A stretch of 64,000 bases of DNA. Origin: CAVTWS01 sp963738445 (GTDB lineage Bacteria > Actinomycetota > Acidimicrobiia > Acidimicrobiales > SHLQ01). The stretch spans positions 372,001 to 436,000 of the forward strand of contig CAVTWS010000004.1 of assembly GCA_963738445.1 (NCBI GenBank). The letters are read 5' to 3'. A program made the translations under genes and the position numbers. Positions 34,281-43,096 of the stretch are shown here, in pieces. Under the pieces are notes generated by a model. It was not told where the DNA came from and searched no databases. It worked only from the letters and a program-made list of their open reading frames with translations. Position 1 is the first letter of the stretch, and each line of letters begins with the position of its first letter.

Positions 34281-35693
34281 ATGAGCGCCTCGGTCGATAC
34301 CAGCCTGGCTCACGCCGTCGAGCGTTTCATCGAGGAACAGGCCGCCGCTCTCGCGGCTGACCTCGGCACGTCGGTGGGCGACTCCGAGCAGCTGCGCCGG
34401 GACCTCGCCCTCGAGGCCTACAACCTGGCCGCCGCCTTCATCGACGCCGACGAGCTGCACACCGACGCCGAACTGTGGGCCTTCGTGCACGCGTTGGGCG
34501 GCCACTTCACCGACATCGTCGCCGGCACCGTGACCCCGGCGGACGCCCGCGACACGAAACTCGTCGACGGCAAACGCGAATGGATCGGGCAACCGTCGGC
34601 CTTCTTCCAGCGTCTGGTCGAGCTCGATCGACCCGATGGAGCGGAAGAGACCAGCCGAGCCAAGCGGTACCACGACCTGGCCCTGCTCGTGGCCCGGACC
34701 GTCGTGTCCCTCGACGAGTACACGTCCCGCTCGGAGCTGGCCGCCATCGAAACCCTGCGCCGGGTGCTGGTCGAGGCCATGAAGGCGGTGCCGGCCCCTG
34801 TGGCAGGGGGAAGCACGCCCGGTCCCGGACGCGGGGCGCCCCCGGCCGAGCTCCCCCCGGAACGGCCGCTCGACGAGCTGCTCGCTGAGCTCGACGAGCT
34901 GATCGGCCTCCAGGCGGTGAAGGAGGAGGTCCGGCTGGTCGCCGACCTCATCCAGGTGCAGAACATGCGCAAGGAGCGCGGCCTCAAGGTCGTCGAGGCC
35001 AGCCGCCATCTGGTGTTCGTCGGAAACCCGGGCACCGGGAAGTCGACCGTCGCCCGGTTGCTGGCGCAGATCTTCCGCACGCTGAAGGTCGTGGACAAGG
35101 GGCATCTGGTGGAGACCGACCGCGCCGGTCTCGTGGCCGGATACGTCGGGCAGACCGCCACCAAGGTCACCGAGGTGTTCGACTCCGCCGACCAGGGCGT
35201 TCTGCTGATCGACGAGGCGTATTCCCTCGTGCGCGGTGGCGACAACGACTTCGGTCGCGAGGCGATCGACGCCATGGTGAAACTCGTGGAGGATCGTCGC
35301 GACCGGGTGGTGGTGATCATGGCCGGGTACCCCGATGAGATGGCGCTGCTGGTCGACGCCAACCCAGGTCTGCGGTCCCGGTTCCCCAAGACCATCACGT
35401 TTCCCGACTACACCGACGACGAGCTCGTGGCCATCTTCGTGCAGCTGGCGACCCAGAGCGGATACGAGCTCGCCGCCGCGGCCGAAGCCGCTGTGGTGGC
35501 CCACTTCGCCGGTCTGGCGCGAGGCCGCGGCTTCGGCAACGGCCGGGCGGCTCGCAACCTCTTCGAGGCCGCGCTGGCCCGGCATGCCTCCCGCGTCGTC
35601 GACATCGCCGCGCCGACCGACCACGACCTCGTCGCCTTCGACCCCGCCGACATCCCGAGGCCCGGCGCCGCCGAGGTGGCCGGCCTCGGCTGA
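34281..35693 (+). CDS. CbbX/SpoVK-like AAA+ ATPase with N-terminal helical domain
   Basis: A 470-aa protein. Residues 1-185 are a helical domain resembling a TerB-type fold (EQLRRDLALEAYNLAAAFID). A Pro/Gly linker leads to a CbbX-type AAA+ domain: LIGLQAVKEEV, Walker A GNPGTGKST at about 250, pore loop VAGYVGQTATK, Walker B VLLIDEAYSL and the sensor region RVVVIMAGYPDEM with arginine finger NPGLRSRFP. Such ATPases remodel protein complexes (CbbX acts on Rubisco, EccA in type VII secretion); the substrate here is unknown. Confidence 0.88.
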   Translation: MSASVDTSLAHAVERFIEEQAAALAADLGTSVGDSEQLRRDLALEAYNLAAAFIDADELHTDAELWAFVHALGGHFTDIVAGTVTPADARDTKLVDGKREWIGQPSAFFQRLVELDRPDGAEETSRAKRYHDLALLVARTVVSLDEYTSRSELAAIETLRRVLVEAMKAVPAPVAGGSTPGPGRGAPPAELPPERPLDELLAELDELIGLQAVKEEVRLVADLIQVQNMRKERGLKVVEASRHLVFVGNPGTGKSTVARLLAQIFRTLKVVDKGHLVETDRAGLVAGYVGQTATKVTEVFDSADQGVLLIDEAYSLVRGGDNDFGREAIDAMVKLVEDRRDRVVVIMAGYPDEMALLVDANPGLRSRFPKTITFPDYTDDELVAIFVQLATQSGYELAAAAEAAVVAHFAGLARGRGFGNGRAARNLFEAALARHASRVVDIAAPTDHDLVAFDPADIPRPGAAEVAGLG

Positions 35694-35727
35694 ACGGCTG
35701 CTGCCGTTCCTCGCCCCCGCGGAACGG
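35692..35727. terminator. Overlapping hairpins between convergent genes
   Basis: GAACGG (35692), CCGTTC (35704) and GAACGG (35722) allow two mutually exclusive hairpins in the 43-bp gap between the AAA+ and ABC-F stops. It is a possible bidirectional terminator. Confidence 0.4.
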
Positions 35728-35736
35728 GAGCGAGGG

Positions 35737-37728
35737 TCAGAGGCGTGACAGGCGGCTCGACACGCGCTCCCACTCGGCCATGAGGTTCGCCGCCTTGTCC
35801 TTGGCCGCTTCGTGCTGCGCCACGACGTCTTGGACCCGGTCGGGATCGGTGTAGAGGTCCGGCTCGCCGAGGGTTCGCTGGTGATCGGCCACCTCGGCCT
35901 CGGCCTTCTCCCACTGACGTTCGAGGCGGTCGGCTTCCTTCTTCAGATCGCGGGCCGCCCTGTTGTCTCGCGGCGCGGGTGAGGCGGTGTTGTCTCGCGG
36001 CGCGGGCGCAGCGGTATTGTCTCGCTGCGCTTCGGCCGGCGGAGCGGGTCGAGCCGACGCCTTGGGTGGCGCGGACTTCGCGGGTGCTGCGGCATTCCCG
36101 GCCCGTGAGCTGGGGGACGGAGTGGGAGCAGACGAAGTCGACGTGGGATGCAGCCGTGCTTCATCGACGCCGTCGTACCAGATCGCCCGACCGTCGCGGA
36201 CCTCGATGAGGGAGTCGGCCACGTTGCGGATCAAGTGGCGATCGTGGGTCACCAGGAGCACGGTGCCCGGGTAGGCGATCAGCGCATCTTCGAGCACGTC
36301 GCAGCTCGGGAGGTCGAGGTGGTTCGTCGGCTCGTCGAGCACGAGCAGGTTGACCGGATTGACCATCGTCTTGGCGAGGGCCAGCCGGGTCTGCTCCCCG
36401 CCGGACAGCGCGCCGACGAGCCGGTCAGCGGCTTCACCGGAGAAGCCGAACGAACCCAGGATCGTGCGCACGTTGCGGTTTCCGGGGTTGGGTCCGACGG
36501 AGGCCTTGAACTCCTCGACGACGATGCGTCTCTGGTCGAGCACGTCGACCTGATGCTGGGCGAAGCTGGCGATGTCGACGTTGTTGCCGAGAACGGCCGA
36601 GCCGGCCATGGGGTCGAGCTGGCCGAGCATCACCTTGAGCAGGGTGGTCTTGCCAGCACCGTTGGGGCCGATCAGGGCGATCTTGCGCCCCCGCTCGATC
36701 ACGAGATCGACGTCGTTCACCACGGCCTCGCCGTCGTACCCGGCGGTGACCCCATGCAGCTCGATGACCACGCGGCCCGAACGCCGAGGCTCCGGGAAGG
36801 CGAACTTGGCCACCAACTCCTTGCGGGTGGGAACCTCGATGCGATCGAGCTTCTCCAACGCCTTGACGCGACTCTGCACCTGGCGGGCCTTGGTCGCCTT
36901 GTAGCGGAACCGCTCGACGAACCGCTCGACCTTGGCCACCTGCTTGGCCTGGTTGGCCGCCGACGCCTCGAGGATGGCCAGCCGTTCCTCCCGCTGAACG
37001 ACGAACTCCACGAACCCGCCGATGTACTCAGCGGCGGTCTCGTTCGACAGTTCGATGACCCGATTGGCCACGTTGTCGATGAAGTCGCGGTCGTGGCTGA
37101 CGAACAGCAAGGCGCCGGTCCACGCCACCAGGTAGTCCTCGAGCCACGCCGCACTGTCGACGTCGAGGTGGTTGGTGGGTTCGTCGAGGATGAGGACGTC
37201 GGGGTCGCCGACGAGGAGCCGGGCCAGGGCGACGCGCATCCGCCACCCACCGGAGAGCTCGGTGACGGGCCGGTCGGCGTCGGTGGTCGAGAAGCCGAGC
37301 CCGGAGAGGATCCGATGTGCATCGGACTCCAGCGCGTACCCGCCTTGCTGCTGGAAGTGGGCCTGCACCTCGCCGTAACGGTCGAGCAGGTTGGCGTCGG
37401 ACACGCCGGCGCGCATCCGGCCTTCCAGTTCGTGCAGCTCGTGGGCCAGGTCGGCCAGGCGAGACGCCCCGAGCACGATGTCGAGCACGGAGCCGGTGCC
37501 CAGGTCGGTGACCTCCTGGGGGAGGTAGCCGATACGCAGATCCTTGGGTCGGTGGACCTCGCCCACGTCGGGCTCCTGCTCGCCCAGGAGCATCTCGACG
37601 AGGGTGGTCTTTCCGGCGCCGTTACCGCCGACGAGGGCGATGCGCCGGCCGGCGCTCACCTGCAGGCTGACGTCGCGGAACAACGTGCGCGGGCCGTGGG
37701 CCTTGGTGAGTCCGGACGCGGTGATCAC
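35737..37728 (-). CDS. ABC-F family ATPase (ribosome-associated, Uup/EttA-like)
   Basis: A 663-aa soluble protein with two ABC domains and no membrane domain. Domain 1: Walker A GGNGAGKTT at about 34-42, signature LSGGWRMRVALARLL, Walker B VLILDEPTNHLD. Then a helical linker with FVERFRYKATKARQVQSR, and domain 2: GPNGAGKTT, LSGGEQTRLALAKTM, LLVLDEPTNHLD. After a Pro/Ala-rich linker with a nine-residue repeat, the C-terminus is a Uup-like coiled coil (RAARDLKKEADRLERQWEKAE). ABC-F proteins act at the ribosomal E site; some give antibiotic resistance. The start is GTG 37728. Confidence 0.92.
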   Translation of the reverse strand: MITASGLTKAHGPRTLFRDVSLQVSAGRRIALVGGNGAGKTTLVEMLLGEQEPDVGEVHRPKDLRIGYLPQEVTDLGTGSVLDIVLGASRLADLAHELHELEGRMRAGVSDANLLDRYGEVQAHFQQQGGYALESDAHRILSGLGFSTTDADRPVTELSGGWRMRVALARLLVGDPDVLILDEPTNHLDVDSAAWLEDYLVAWTGALLFVSHDRDFIDNVANRVIELSNETAAEYIGGFVEFVVQREERLAILEASAANQAKQVAKVERFVERFRYKATKARQVQSRVKALEKLDRIEVPTRKELVAKFAFPEPRRSGRVVIELHGVTAGYDGEAVVNDVDLVIERGRKIALIGPNGAGKTTLLKVMLGQLDPMAGSAVLGNNVDIASFAQHQVDVLDQRRIVVEEFKASVGPNPGNRNVRTILGSFGFSGEAADRLVGALSGGEQTRLALAKTMVNPVNLLVLDEPTNHLDLPSCDVLEDALIAYPGTVLLVTHDRHLIRNVADSLIEVRDGRAIWYDGVDEARLHPTSTSSAPTPSPSSRAGNAAAPAKSAPPKASARPAPPAEAQRDNTAAPAPRDNTASPAPRDNRAARDLKKEADRLERQWEKAEAEVADHQRTLGEPDLYTDPDRVQDVVAQHEAAKDKAANLMAEWERVSSRLSRL
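35963..36030. repeat. 27-nt coding repeat in the ABC-F linker
   Basis: TTGTCTCG-initiated 27-nt units at 35963, 35990 and (partial) 36017 encode repeats of RDNTA(A/S)PAP in the linker of the ABC-F protein. The period is a multiple of three, so copy-number change keeps the frame. Confidence 0.75.
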
Positions 37729-37782
37729 GCCGAGCAGGGTACCGGCGCGGCCCCGTTCACCCGGCCGAAAGGAGCGATGGGA

Positions 37783-39210
37783 TCAGCTCGACGATCCGGA
37801 AGCGCGCGAGCGGCCTCGCTGCCCTCGGCTCGGCGTGGAGTCGCCGGTACGGTTCGAACTGCCCCGCCACGAACTCGCGTTGGCGTTCCGACCCTGACCG
37901 CCTCGACCCTGTCCTTGACCTTGACGTTGGCGGCTCTGGCCCTGGCCTTGCCGAGGGGCGCCTTGCCGTTGGCCCTGGCCGGAGCGACCCGGCGAACGTG
38001 AGGCCTTGCCGGTGGGCACGGCCTCCGGGATCGGCACGGGCTGTTCGCCGTCGACGAGGCTCTGGATGTCGATCTCGTGGTGCCCGATGGGAAGGTCCAG
38101 ATCGCGCTGCATGATGCGGGCCTCGACCACCTGGTCGGGACTGACCAGTGACACGACGAGCCCGGCGGCGCCGGCCCGAGCCGTGCGACCGGATCGGTGG
38201 ACGTAGGTCTTGGCGTCGGCGGGCGGATCGAAGTGGATGACGCAGGCGACGTCGTCGACGTGGATGCCGCGGGCCACGACGTCGGTGGCGACGAGCGCCG
38301 CGACCTTGCCATCGGCGAAGTCCTTGAGGGCCTTCTGGCGCTGGGACTGCGAACGGGAGCCGTGCAGGGCCGCGGCGCGCACGCCGGTCCGGCCGAGGTC
38401 GCGGGTGATGCGATCGGCGCCGTGACGGGTCCGAGCGAACACGACCGAGGACCCGATGCCCTCGACGAGGCGGGCGGTGTGGGCCAGGCGGTCATTCATG
38501 TCCATCCGCCAGAAGACGTGATGGACCGGACCCTGCTCACCCTCGACGCCGGCCACGTCATGGAAGACGGGCTCGCGCTGGTAGCGGGAGGTCAACACCG
38601 CGACGTCGCCGTCGAGGGTGGCCGAGAAGAGGATGGTCTGACGGTCGGTCGGGGTGAGATCGAGCAGGCGTTTGACCGCAGGGAGGAACCCCATGTCGGC
38701 CATGCGGTCCGCTTCGTCGATGACGACGGTGCGGACCTGGTCGAGGCGGAGGGCACCCTGCTCGAGCAGGTCTTCGAGGCGGCCCGGGCAGGCGACCAGG
38801 ATGTCGGTGCCGTTCCGGAGGGCGTTGCGCTGCGGGCCGTATCCGACACCACCGTAGATCGCCGCGACCCGCCGACGCCGGCGAGCAGCCAAAGGGGCCA
38901 GCTGGTCCTTGATCTGATTGGCGAGCTCGCGGGTCGGGGCCAGGATCAGGACCTGAGGACGGCCGGGCTGGGCCTTCGCCACGTGGGCGACGACGGGCAG
39001 GCCGAACGCCAAGGTCTTGCCAGAACCGGTCGGGGCCTTGCCACACACGTCGAGGCCGGCGAGGGCATCGGGGATGGTGGCGATCTGCACGGGGAACGGC
39101 TCGGTGATGCCGTCGGCGGCGAGGACATCGACGAGGTCGGCCGGGACGCCCAAGTCGCTGAACTGGGTGGGCGCGTCGATCGTGGACGCGGGGGAGGTAA
39201 CAGTGGACAC
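37783..39210 (-). CDS. DEAD-box RNA helicase with Gly/Gln/Arg-rich tail
   Basis: A 475-aa helicase. Motifs in order: Q motif region (TQFSDLGVPADLVDVLAADGI), motif I APTGSGKT, Ia PTRELANQ, Ib ACPGRLEDLL, II VIDEADRM, III SATLDG, IV SSVVFARTR, V ATDVVARGIHV and VI HRSGRTARAG. The last 90 residues are rich in G, Q, R and S (SGQGQRQGAPRQGQGQ), a likely RNA-binding tail. The frame is open further upstream, but GTG 39210 follows a GAAGGA site by six bases and gives a start at STVTSPAST. It probably unwinds structured RNA in ribosome assembly or cold stress. Confidence 0.92.
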   Translation of the reverse strand: MSTVTSPASTIDAPTQFSDLGVPADLVDVLAADGITEPFPVQIATIPDALAGLDVCGKAPTGSGKTLAFGLPVVAHVAKAQPGRPQVLILAPTRELANQIKDQLAPLAARRRRRVAAIYGGVGYGPQRNALRNGTDILVACPGRLEDLLEQGALRLDQVRTVVIDEADRMADMGFLPAVKRLLDLTPTDRQTILFSATLDGDVAVLTSRYQREPVFHDVAGVEGEQGPVHHVFWRMDMNDRLAHTARLVEGIGSSVVFARTRHGADRITRDLGRTGVRAAALHGSRSQSQRQKALKDFADGKVAALVATDVVARGIHVDDVACVIHFDPPADAKTYVHRSGRTARAGAAGLVVSLVSPDQVVEARIMQRDLDLPIGHHEIDIQSLVDGEQPVPIPEAVPTGKASRSPGRSGQGQRQGAPRQGQGQSRQRQGQGQGRGGQGRNANASSWRGSSNRTGDSTPSRGQRGRSRASGSSS

Positions 39211-39605
39211 AGAAATCCTTCTGATGCTGCACCTCGCGGCGCAGCGCCGGACGCGCCAGTGGGGCACGCCGGGTGGGAGGCTCATTTGAGCCGTTTGGAT
39301 GGGGCGCGCTCGCTCGAGCGCCGCACCGACGAGCACATGGCCCGGAAGAGCGTGAGGGCCCGGTGGGCCGCTCACTGCGACAATCGAGAGGCTGGGTCGG
39401 ACCCAGCGACAAACACGGACCCGCCAGCTTCGTCGCGGACGGGAACAGCATCAGGGTACTCCGGCGACCGTGGGACCCCACGCGATACCGACCCGGCGGT
39501 CTGGAACGACCCCCGAGCCGGCTGACTCGCGCACCTTGTCGCCGAGTGGGCGCCGAGTTGGTGGTGGCGCGTGTGCTCGGCGCCGTTGTCGGGCACCATG
39601 GTGTC
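39211..39605. other. 395-bp region without a supported gene; probable long helicase leader
   Basis: This gap separates the divergent DEAD-box gene (minus) and the small gene at 39606 (plus). It holds a palindrome GGCTCATTTGAGCC (39279-39292) and a hairpin GCTGGGT-CGG-ACCCAGC (39391-39407). Open frames crossing it have no recognisable feature. Bacterial DEAD-box helicase mRNAs often have long structured leaders, so at least part may be 5' untranslated RNA of the helicase. Confidence 0.45.
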
Positions 39606-39845
39606 ATGCCGCGCCCCACCCCTGATCCCGATGGCGAACGCCTGTGGTGGGTGCTCGGTGCCGATCATCCTCAGCGGGTCACCCGGTCCTCGTCGTCCGG
39701 CTCGGTGCTGGCTGCGGCCATGATCGCGGTCGGCGAGATCCTCGAACCGGACAAGGTGCGGGTCGAGATCCAGCAGGAGGCGCCGGACGAGACCGACGAA
39801 TTGCTGTCGTCGCTCCACTTCGGCGACCTGCCCCCCCTCTCGTGA
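39606..39845 (+). CDS. Small unknown protein preceding the DUF2207 gene
   Basis: A 79-aa protein with a short helix-rich, acidic pattern (GSVLAAAMIAVGEILEPDKVRVEIQQE, DELLSSLHFGDLPPLS). There is no signal peptide or membrane helix. The stop overlaps the GTG start of the DUF2207 gene (GTGA), so the pair is translationally coupled. I do not recognise a family. The start ATG 39606 is uncertain because no clear ribosome-binding site is seen. Confidence 0.55.
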   Translation: MPRPTPDPDGERLWWVLGADHPQRVTRSSSSGSVLAAAMIAVGEILEPDKVRVEIQQEAPDETDELLSSLHFGDLPPLS

Positions 39846-41692
39846 GCCGAGCGCGCACGCGGGCGGCTCGGACGCTCGCCGGGGTGGGTCTCGGTCTCGT
39901 CCTCGTGGTGCTGGCCGCGCCGGTCCTCGTGGCGCAGGCGGCGCCGGCGGCGTCCGCCCAGGGGGGTGAGCGCATCGTGTCGTGGGACATCGCCGTCACC
40001 ATCGCCGCCGACGCCGTCGTCCGGCTCGACGAGACGCTCGTGTACGACTTCGGGAACGTCGGCGAGTTCCACGGCATCTACCGGGAGGTGATCGACCAGC
40101 AGCGTTTCGACGACCGTGACGATCGCGTCTACGACATCGACGTGCTCACCGCGACGGCGAACGGTGCACCCGTGCCGATCTCGGTCGACGACACCGGCGA
40201 TCGCCGCCGCATCCGACTCGGCGATCCAGATGTCCTCGTCACCGGCGTCGTGACCTACACCCTCAGCTACGAGGTGGCGGGCGCGCTCAATGCCTTCCCC
40301 GAGCACGACGAGCTGTTCTGGAACATCGTCGACCAGACGACGGCGACCGTGGCGGCGGAGAACGTGACGGTGTCCGTCGCCGGCCCCGCCCCGGTGCTGC
40401 AGGCGTTGTGTTTCGCCGGGCCGGTGGACTCGACGCTGTCGTGCGACAGCGTGGTCGTCGACGAGTCGGGTGTGGCCCGCTTCACGCACGCTTCGGTGCC
40501 CGTGGGGCAGGTGTTGACCGTCGTCGTGGCCGAGCCGGCCACGGCGATCGACGTTCCCCCGCCGACCCTGAAGGAGCGGTGGTCGCTCCGGCGTGCGTTC
40601 ACGGTCAACGAGCGCACCGTCAGCGCGTCGGCCGCGATCTTGGGTGTCGGCTCGGCGGCCATCGGGACGTTGGCGTGGCGTCGGGGCCGGGACCGTCAGG
40701 CGGTGGGAGGGCCCATCGAGGCCGTGTTCCCGTCGGTCGGAGCGCGGACCGAACGCGTGCCCCTCTTCGGCGACATCATCGCGCCGGTGGAGTACGGGCC
40801 ACCCGATGGGTTGCGACCGGGCCTGGTGGGCACGATCGTCGACCACGAGGTCAACGCCGTGGACATCGCCGCGACGGTCGTCGACCTCGCCGTTCGGGGA
40901 TACCTGCGCATCGACGAGATGGAGAAGCGGTTCTTCCGCCGGCAGGACTACCGACTCGTGCAGCTCCAGGAACCCGATGCCGAGGTGCTGGAGTACGAGC
41001 GTCGGCTCCTCGCCAAGCTGTTCGCCGTGTCGGCCGAGGTCGAGCTGTCGGACCTCCGGGGTCGTTTCGGACCGAGTTACGCGAGCGTACGCAACGCCAT
41101 GTACACCGAAGCCATGCGGCTGCGCTGGTTCGACCGCCGGCCCGATCGGCTGAGCGACCGGTGGCAGGCGCTGGGCATCATGTTCGTCATCGCAGGGGTG
41201 TCGCTCGGCGTGCTCCTGGCGTGGAAGACCCACTGGGCGATCCTGGCCGCGCCGGTGATCCTCGTCGGTCTGCTGGTGTGGGCGATCGTGCCTCGGGTGA
41301 TCCCGGCCCGCACGGCGCGAGGCACGGCGGCCATGCGCCGCTGCTTGGGGTTCCGCGACTTCATCGTCAACTCCGAGGCCAACCGGGCCCAGTTCGCCGA
41401 ACGGCAGCACCTGTTCACCGAGTACCTGCCGTACGCCGTGGTGTTCGAGGCGACCGAGAAGTGGGTCGAGACTTTTGCTGATCTCGGGGTGGACGTGCAC
41501 GAGGCGGCGGCCGGGTTCTACACCGGATCGCGGCATTTCGACGCCGGGAGCTTCAGCGACGCGATGGGCGGCTTCGCCGACTCGGTGGGTTCGTCTCTGT
41601 CGGTCACGCCGGGAGCGTCGGGAGGAAGCGGATTCTCGGGCGGGGGCTCGGCCGGTGGTGGCGGTGGTGGCGGCGGAGCCGGCAGTTGGTGA
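39842..41692 (+). CDS. DUF2207 membrane protein
   Basis: A 616-aa protein: a signal peptide or helix (LAGVGLGLVLVVLAAPVLVAQA), a DUF2207-type outside domain (VRLDETLVYDFGNVGEFHGIYREV), a middle hydrophobic segment near 260-285, a pair of helices near 445-485 (LGIMFVIAGVSLGVLLAW, ILAAPVILVGLLVWAIV), a cytoplasmic region (LGFRDFIVNSEANRAQFAE) and a Gly/Ser-rich end (SGGGSAGGGGGGGG). This is the standard plan of the family, whose role is unknown. The stop region is duplicated in a 28-bp tandem repeat. Confidence 0.85.
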   Translation: MSRARTRAARTLAGVGLGLVLVVLAAPVLVAQAAPAASAQGGERIVSWDIAVTIAADAVVRLDETLVYDFGNVGEFHGIYREVIDQQRFDDRDDRVYDIDVLTATANGAPVPISVDDTGDRRRIRLGDPDVLVTGVVTYTLSYEVAGALNAFPEHDELFWNIVDQTTATVAAENVTVSVAGPAPVLQALCFAGPVDSTLSCDSVVVDESGVARFTHASVPVGQVLTVVVAEPATAIDVPPPTLKERWSLRRAFTVNERTVSASAAILGVGSAAIGTLAWRRGRDRQAVGGPIEAVFPSVGARTERVPLFGDIIAPVEYGPPDGLRPGLVGTIVDHEVNAVDIAATVVDLAVRGYLRIDEMEKRFFRRQDYRLVQLQEPDAEVLEYERRLLAKLFAVSAEVELSDLRGRFGPSYASVRNAMYTEAMRLRWFDRRPDRLSDRWQALGIMFVIAGVSLGVLLAWKTHWAILAAPVILVGLLVWAIVPRVIPARTARGTAAMRRCLGFRDFIVNSEANRAQFAERQHLFTEYLPYAVVFEATEKWVETFADLGVDVHEAAAGFYTGSRHFDAGSFSDAMGGFADSVGSSLSVTPGASGGSGFSGGGSAGGGGGGGGAGSW

Positions 41693-41721
41693 TGGTGGCG
41701 GCGGAGCCGGCAGTTGGTGAT
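41666..41721. repeat. Exact 28-bp tandem duplication across the DUF2207 stop
   Basis: Units 41666-41693 and 41694-41721 are identical (beginning GGTGGCGGCGGAGCC and ending TTGGTGAT). The stop TGA 41690-41692 lies in unit 1; unit 2 is downstream and out of frame, since 28 is not a multiple of three. Confidence 0.95.
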
Positions 41722-41801
41722 CTGGCTAGGCTGACCCCGTCCCAGCCTCGAGACCCGACGTCGTTCGTGTCCGATGCTTCAGCGAAACAGGAGACATCGC
41801 C

Positions 41802-42509
41802 ATGGCGTCCACGGCGTACCACGGCCCGGCGGTCATCACGCTTCCGGAGGCGGAGCGCACTGCGTTCATCACCCGCGTGTACCAGCATCTCGGCCTGGCC
41901 ATCGCGGCTTTCGTGGCCTTCGAATTCGTCCTCTTCAAGGTCGGCGCCGCGGAGAAGCTGTACGACCTCATCGCCGGGAGTCGAGGCACCTGGTTGCTGA
42001 TCCTCGGCGGCTTCATGATCGTCAACTGGCTGGCCACGCAGGCGTCGCACGATCTGTTGAACCCGGCCCGCCAGTACGGCGGGTTGTTCGCCTTGGCGGC
42101 GGCGGAAGCGGTCATCTTCGCCCCGTTCCTCTACATGGTGTACTACGGCACGTCCGGGGGTGGCGGCACGATCGCCGGCGCCGCCGTGATCACTGGTGTC
42201 GGTTTCGCCGGACTGACGGCCGTCGCCATGTTCACCCGCAAGGACCTGTCGTTCATCCGCCCGGTGATCATGTGGGGTGGGGTCCTGGCTCTGGTGGCCA
42301 TCGTCGGCGCGGTCGCCTTCGGAGCGGAGCTCGGCACCTGGTTCTCGGTCGCCATGATCGGCCTCGCCGGTGGCTCGATCCTCTATCAGACGCAGCAGAT
42401 CGTCCGGAACTACCCGGCCACAGCCCATGTCGGGGCGGCGGTGCAGCTGTTCGCGTCGGTGATGACGCTGTTCTGGTACGTGCTGCGCCTGCTCTCCAGC
42501 CGGCGCTGA
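41802..42509 (+). CDS. Bax inhibitor-1/YccA family membrane protein
   Basis: A 235-aa protein with seven predicted helices. The BI-1 pattern is visible: FITRVYQHLGLAIAAFVAFE at the first helix, the internal GVGFAGLTAVAMFTRKDLSF and the last helices with LYQTQQIV and AAVQLFASVMTLFWYVLRLL. YccA-type members are linked to FtsH-dependent membrane quality control; other members are pH-sensitive calcium channels. It is a single gene; a TAGGCT (41726-41731) about 70 bp upstream may be its -10. Confidence 0.9.
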   Translation: MASTAYHGPAVITLPEAERTAFITRVYQHLGLAIAAFVAFEFVLFKVGAAEKLYDLIAGSRGTWLLILGGFMIVNWLATQASHDLLNPARQYGGLFALAAAEAVIFAPFLYMVYYGTSGGGGTIAGAAVITGVGFAGLTAVAMFTRKDLSFIRPVIMWGGVLALVAIVGAVAFGAELGTWFSVAMIGLAGGSILYQTQQIVRNYPATAHVGAAVQLFASVMTLFWYVLRLLSSRR

Positions 42510-42517
42510 TCCTTGGC

Positions 42518-43096
42518 TCAGCCGGCCAGCACTCCGGCCGCCACCGCCGCGGCGCGGTAGGCGACGGCGAGCGAGTCGGCCGTCTCGTGGGCGTTGAGCC
42601 CACTCGGGTTCGGGAGCACCCACAACTCGGCGCCGGCCAGCGGTTCGTCTTGCCGGCCCGGTGCCGCCTTCGGTCGCCCGAACGCCTGGCGGTACGCGGT
42701 GAGCCCGAGCACGGCGACGACCGTCGGCCGGACCCTCTCGATGAGGGAACGAAGCTCGATGGCGCCGGCTCGCAGCTCGGCTGCGGTCAGCTCGTCGGCT
42801 CGCGCCGTGGCGATGGGCACGATGTTGGAGATGCCGATGCCGCGTTCATCGAGCATGGCGCGGTCCTCAGGAGCGAGCCCGGAACTAGAGTCGATCAGGT
42901 TCGGGGTGATGCCCGATCGGTGCAGCGCCGGCCAGAACCGGTTGCCGGGGCGGGCGAAGTGGGCGTTGGCGGCGGCGGTCCACAAGCCCGGGTTGATGCC
43001 CACGAACAGGAGGCGCACCGCCGGGCCGAGGAGATCGTCGACGCGCGCGCCGCGGAACGCCTCGAGCTCCGATCGTGTGAACCGGCCGGCCGCCAT
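42518..43096 (-). CDS. G/U mismatch-specific uracil-DNA glycosylase (Mug-type)
   Basis: A 192-aa DNA glycosylase of the MUG/TDG family. Motif 1 is VGINPGLWTAAANAHFARPGNRFW, where the asparagine activates water, and motif 2 is LPNPSGLNAHET. It removes uracil or thymine from G mismatches. The start ATG 43096 overlaps the stop of the YbaK-like gene (TGATG), so the two are co-translated. The frame runs further upstream but only antiparallel to the YbaK gene's own frame. Confidence 0.9.
   Translation of the reverse strand: MAAGRFTRSELEAFRGARVDDLLGPAVRLLFVGINPGLWTAAANAHFARPGNRFWPALHRSGITPNLIDSSSGLAPEDRAMLDERGIGISNIVPIATARADELTAAELRAGAIELRSLIERVRPTVVAVLGLTAYRQAFGRPKAAPGRQDEPLAGAELWVLPNPSGLNAHETADSLAVAYRAAAVAAGVLAG

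Noticed and set aside
36148..38001. 617-aa plus-strand ORF
   Set aside because: It is wholly antisense to the ABC-F and helicase genes and has no domain; it is a high-GC shadow frame.
39211..39375. N-terminal extension of the DEAD-box helicase to 39375
   Set aside because: The extra residues have no family similarity, and a good ribosome-binding site stands before GTG 39210.
38197..39525. 442-aa plus-strand ORF
   Set aside because: It is antisense to the DEAD-box gene over most of its length, and its residues are typical of GC-rich shadow translation.
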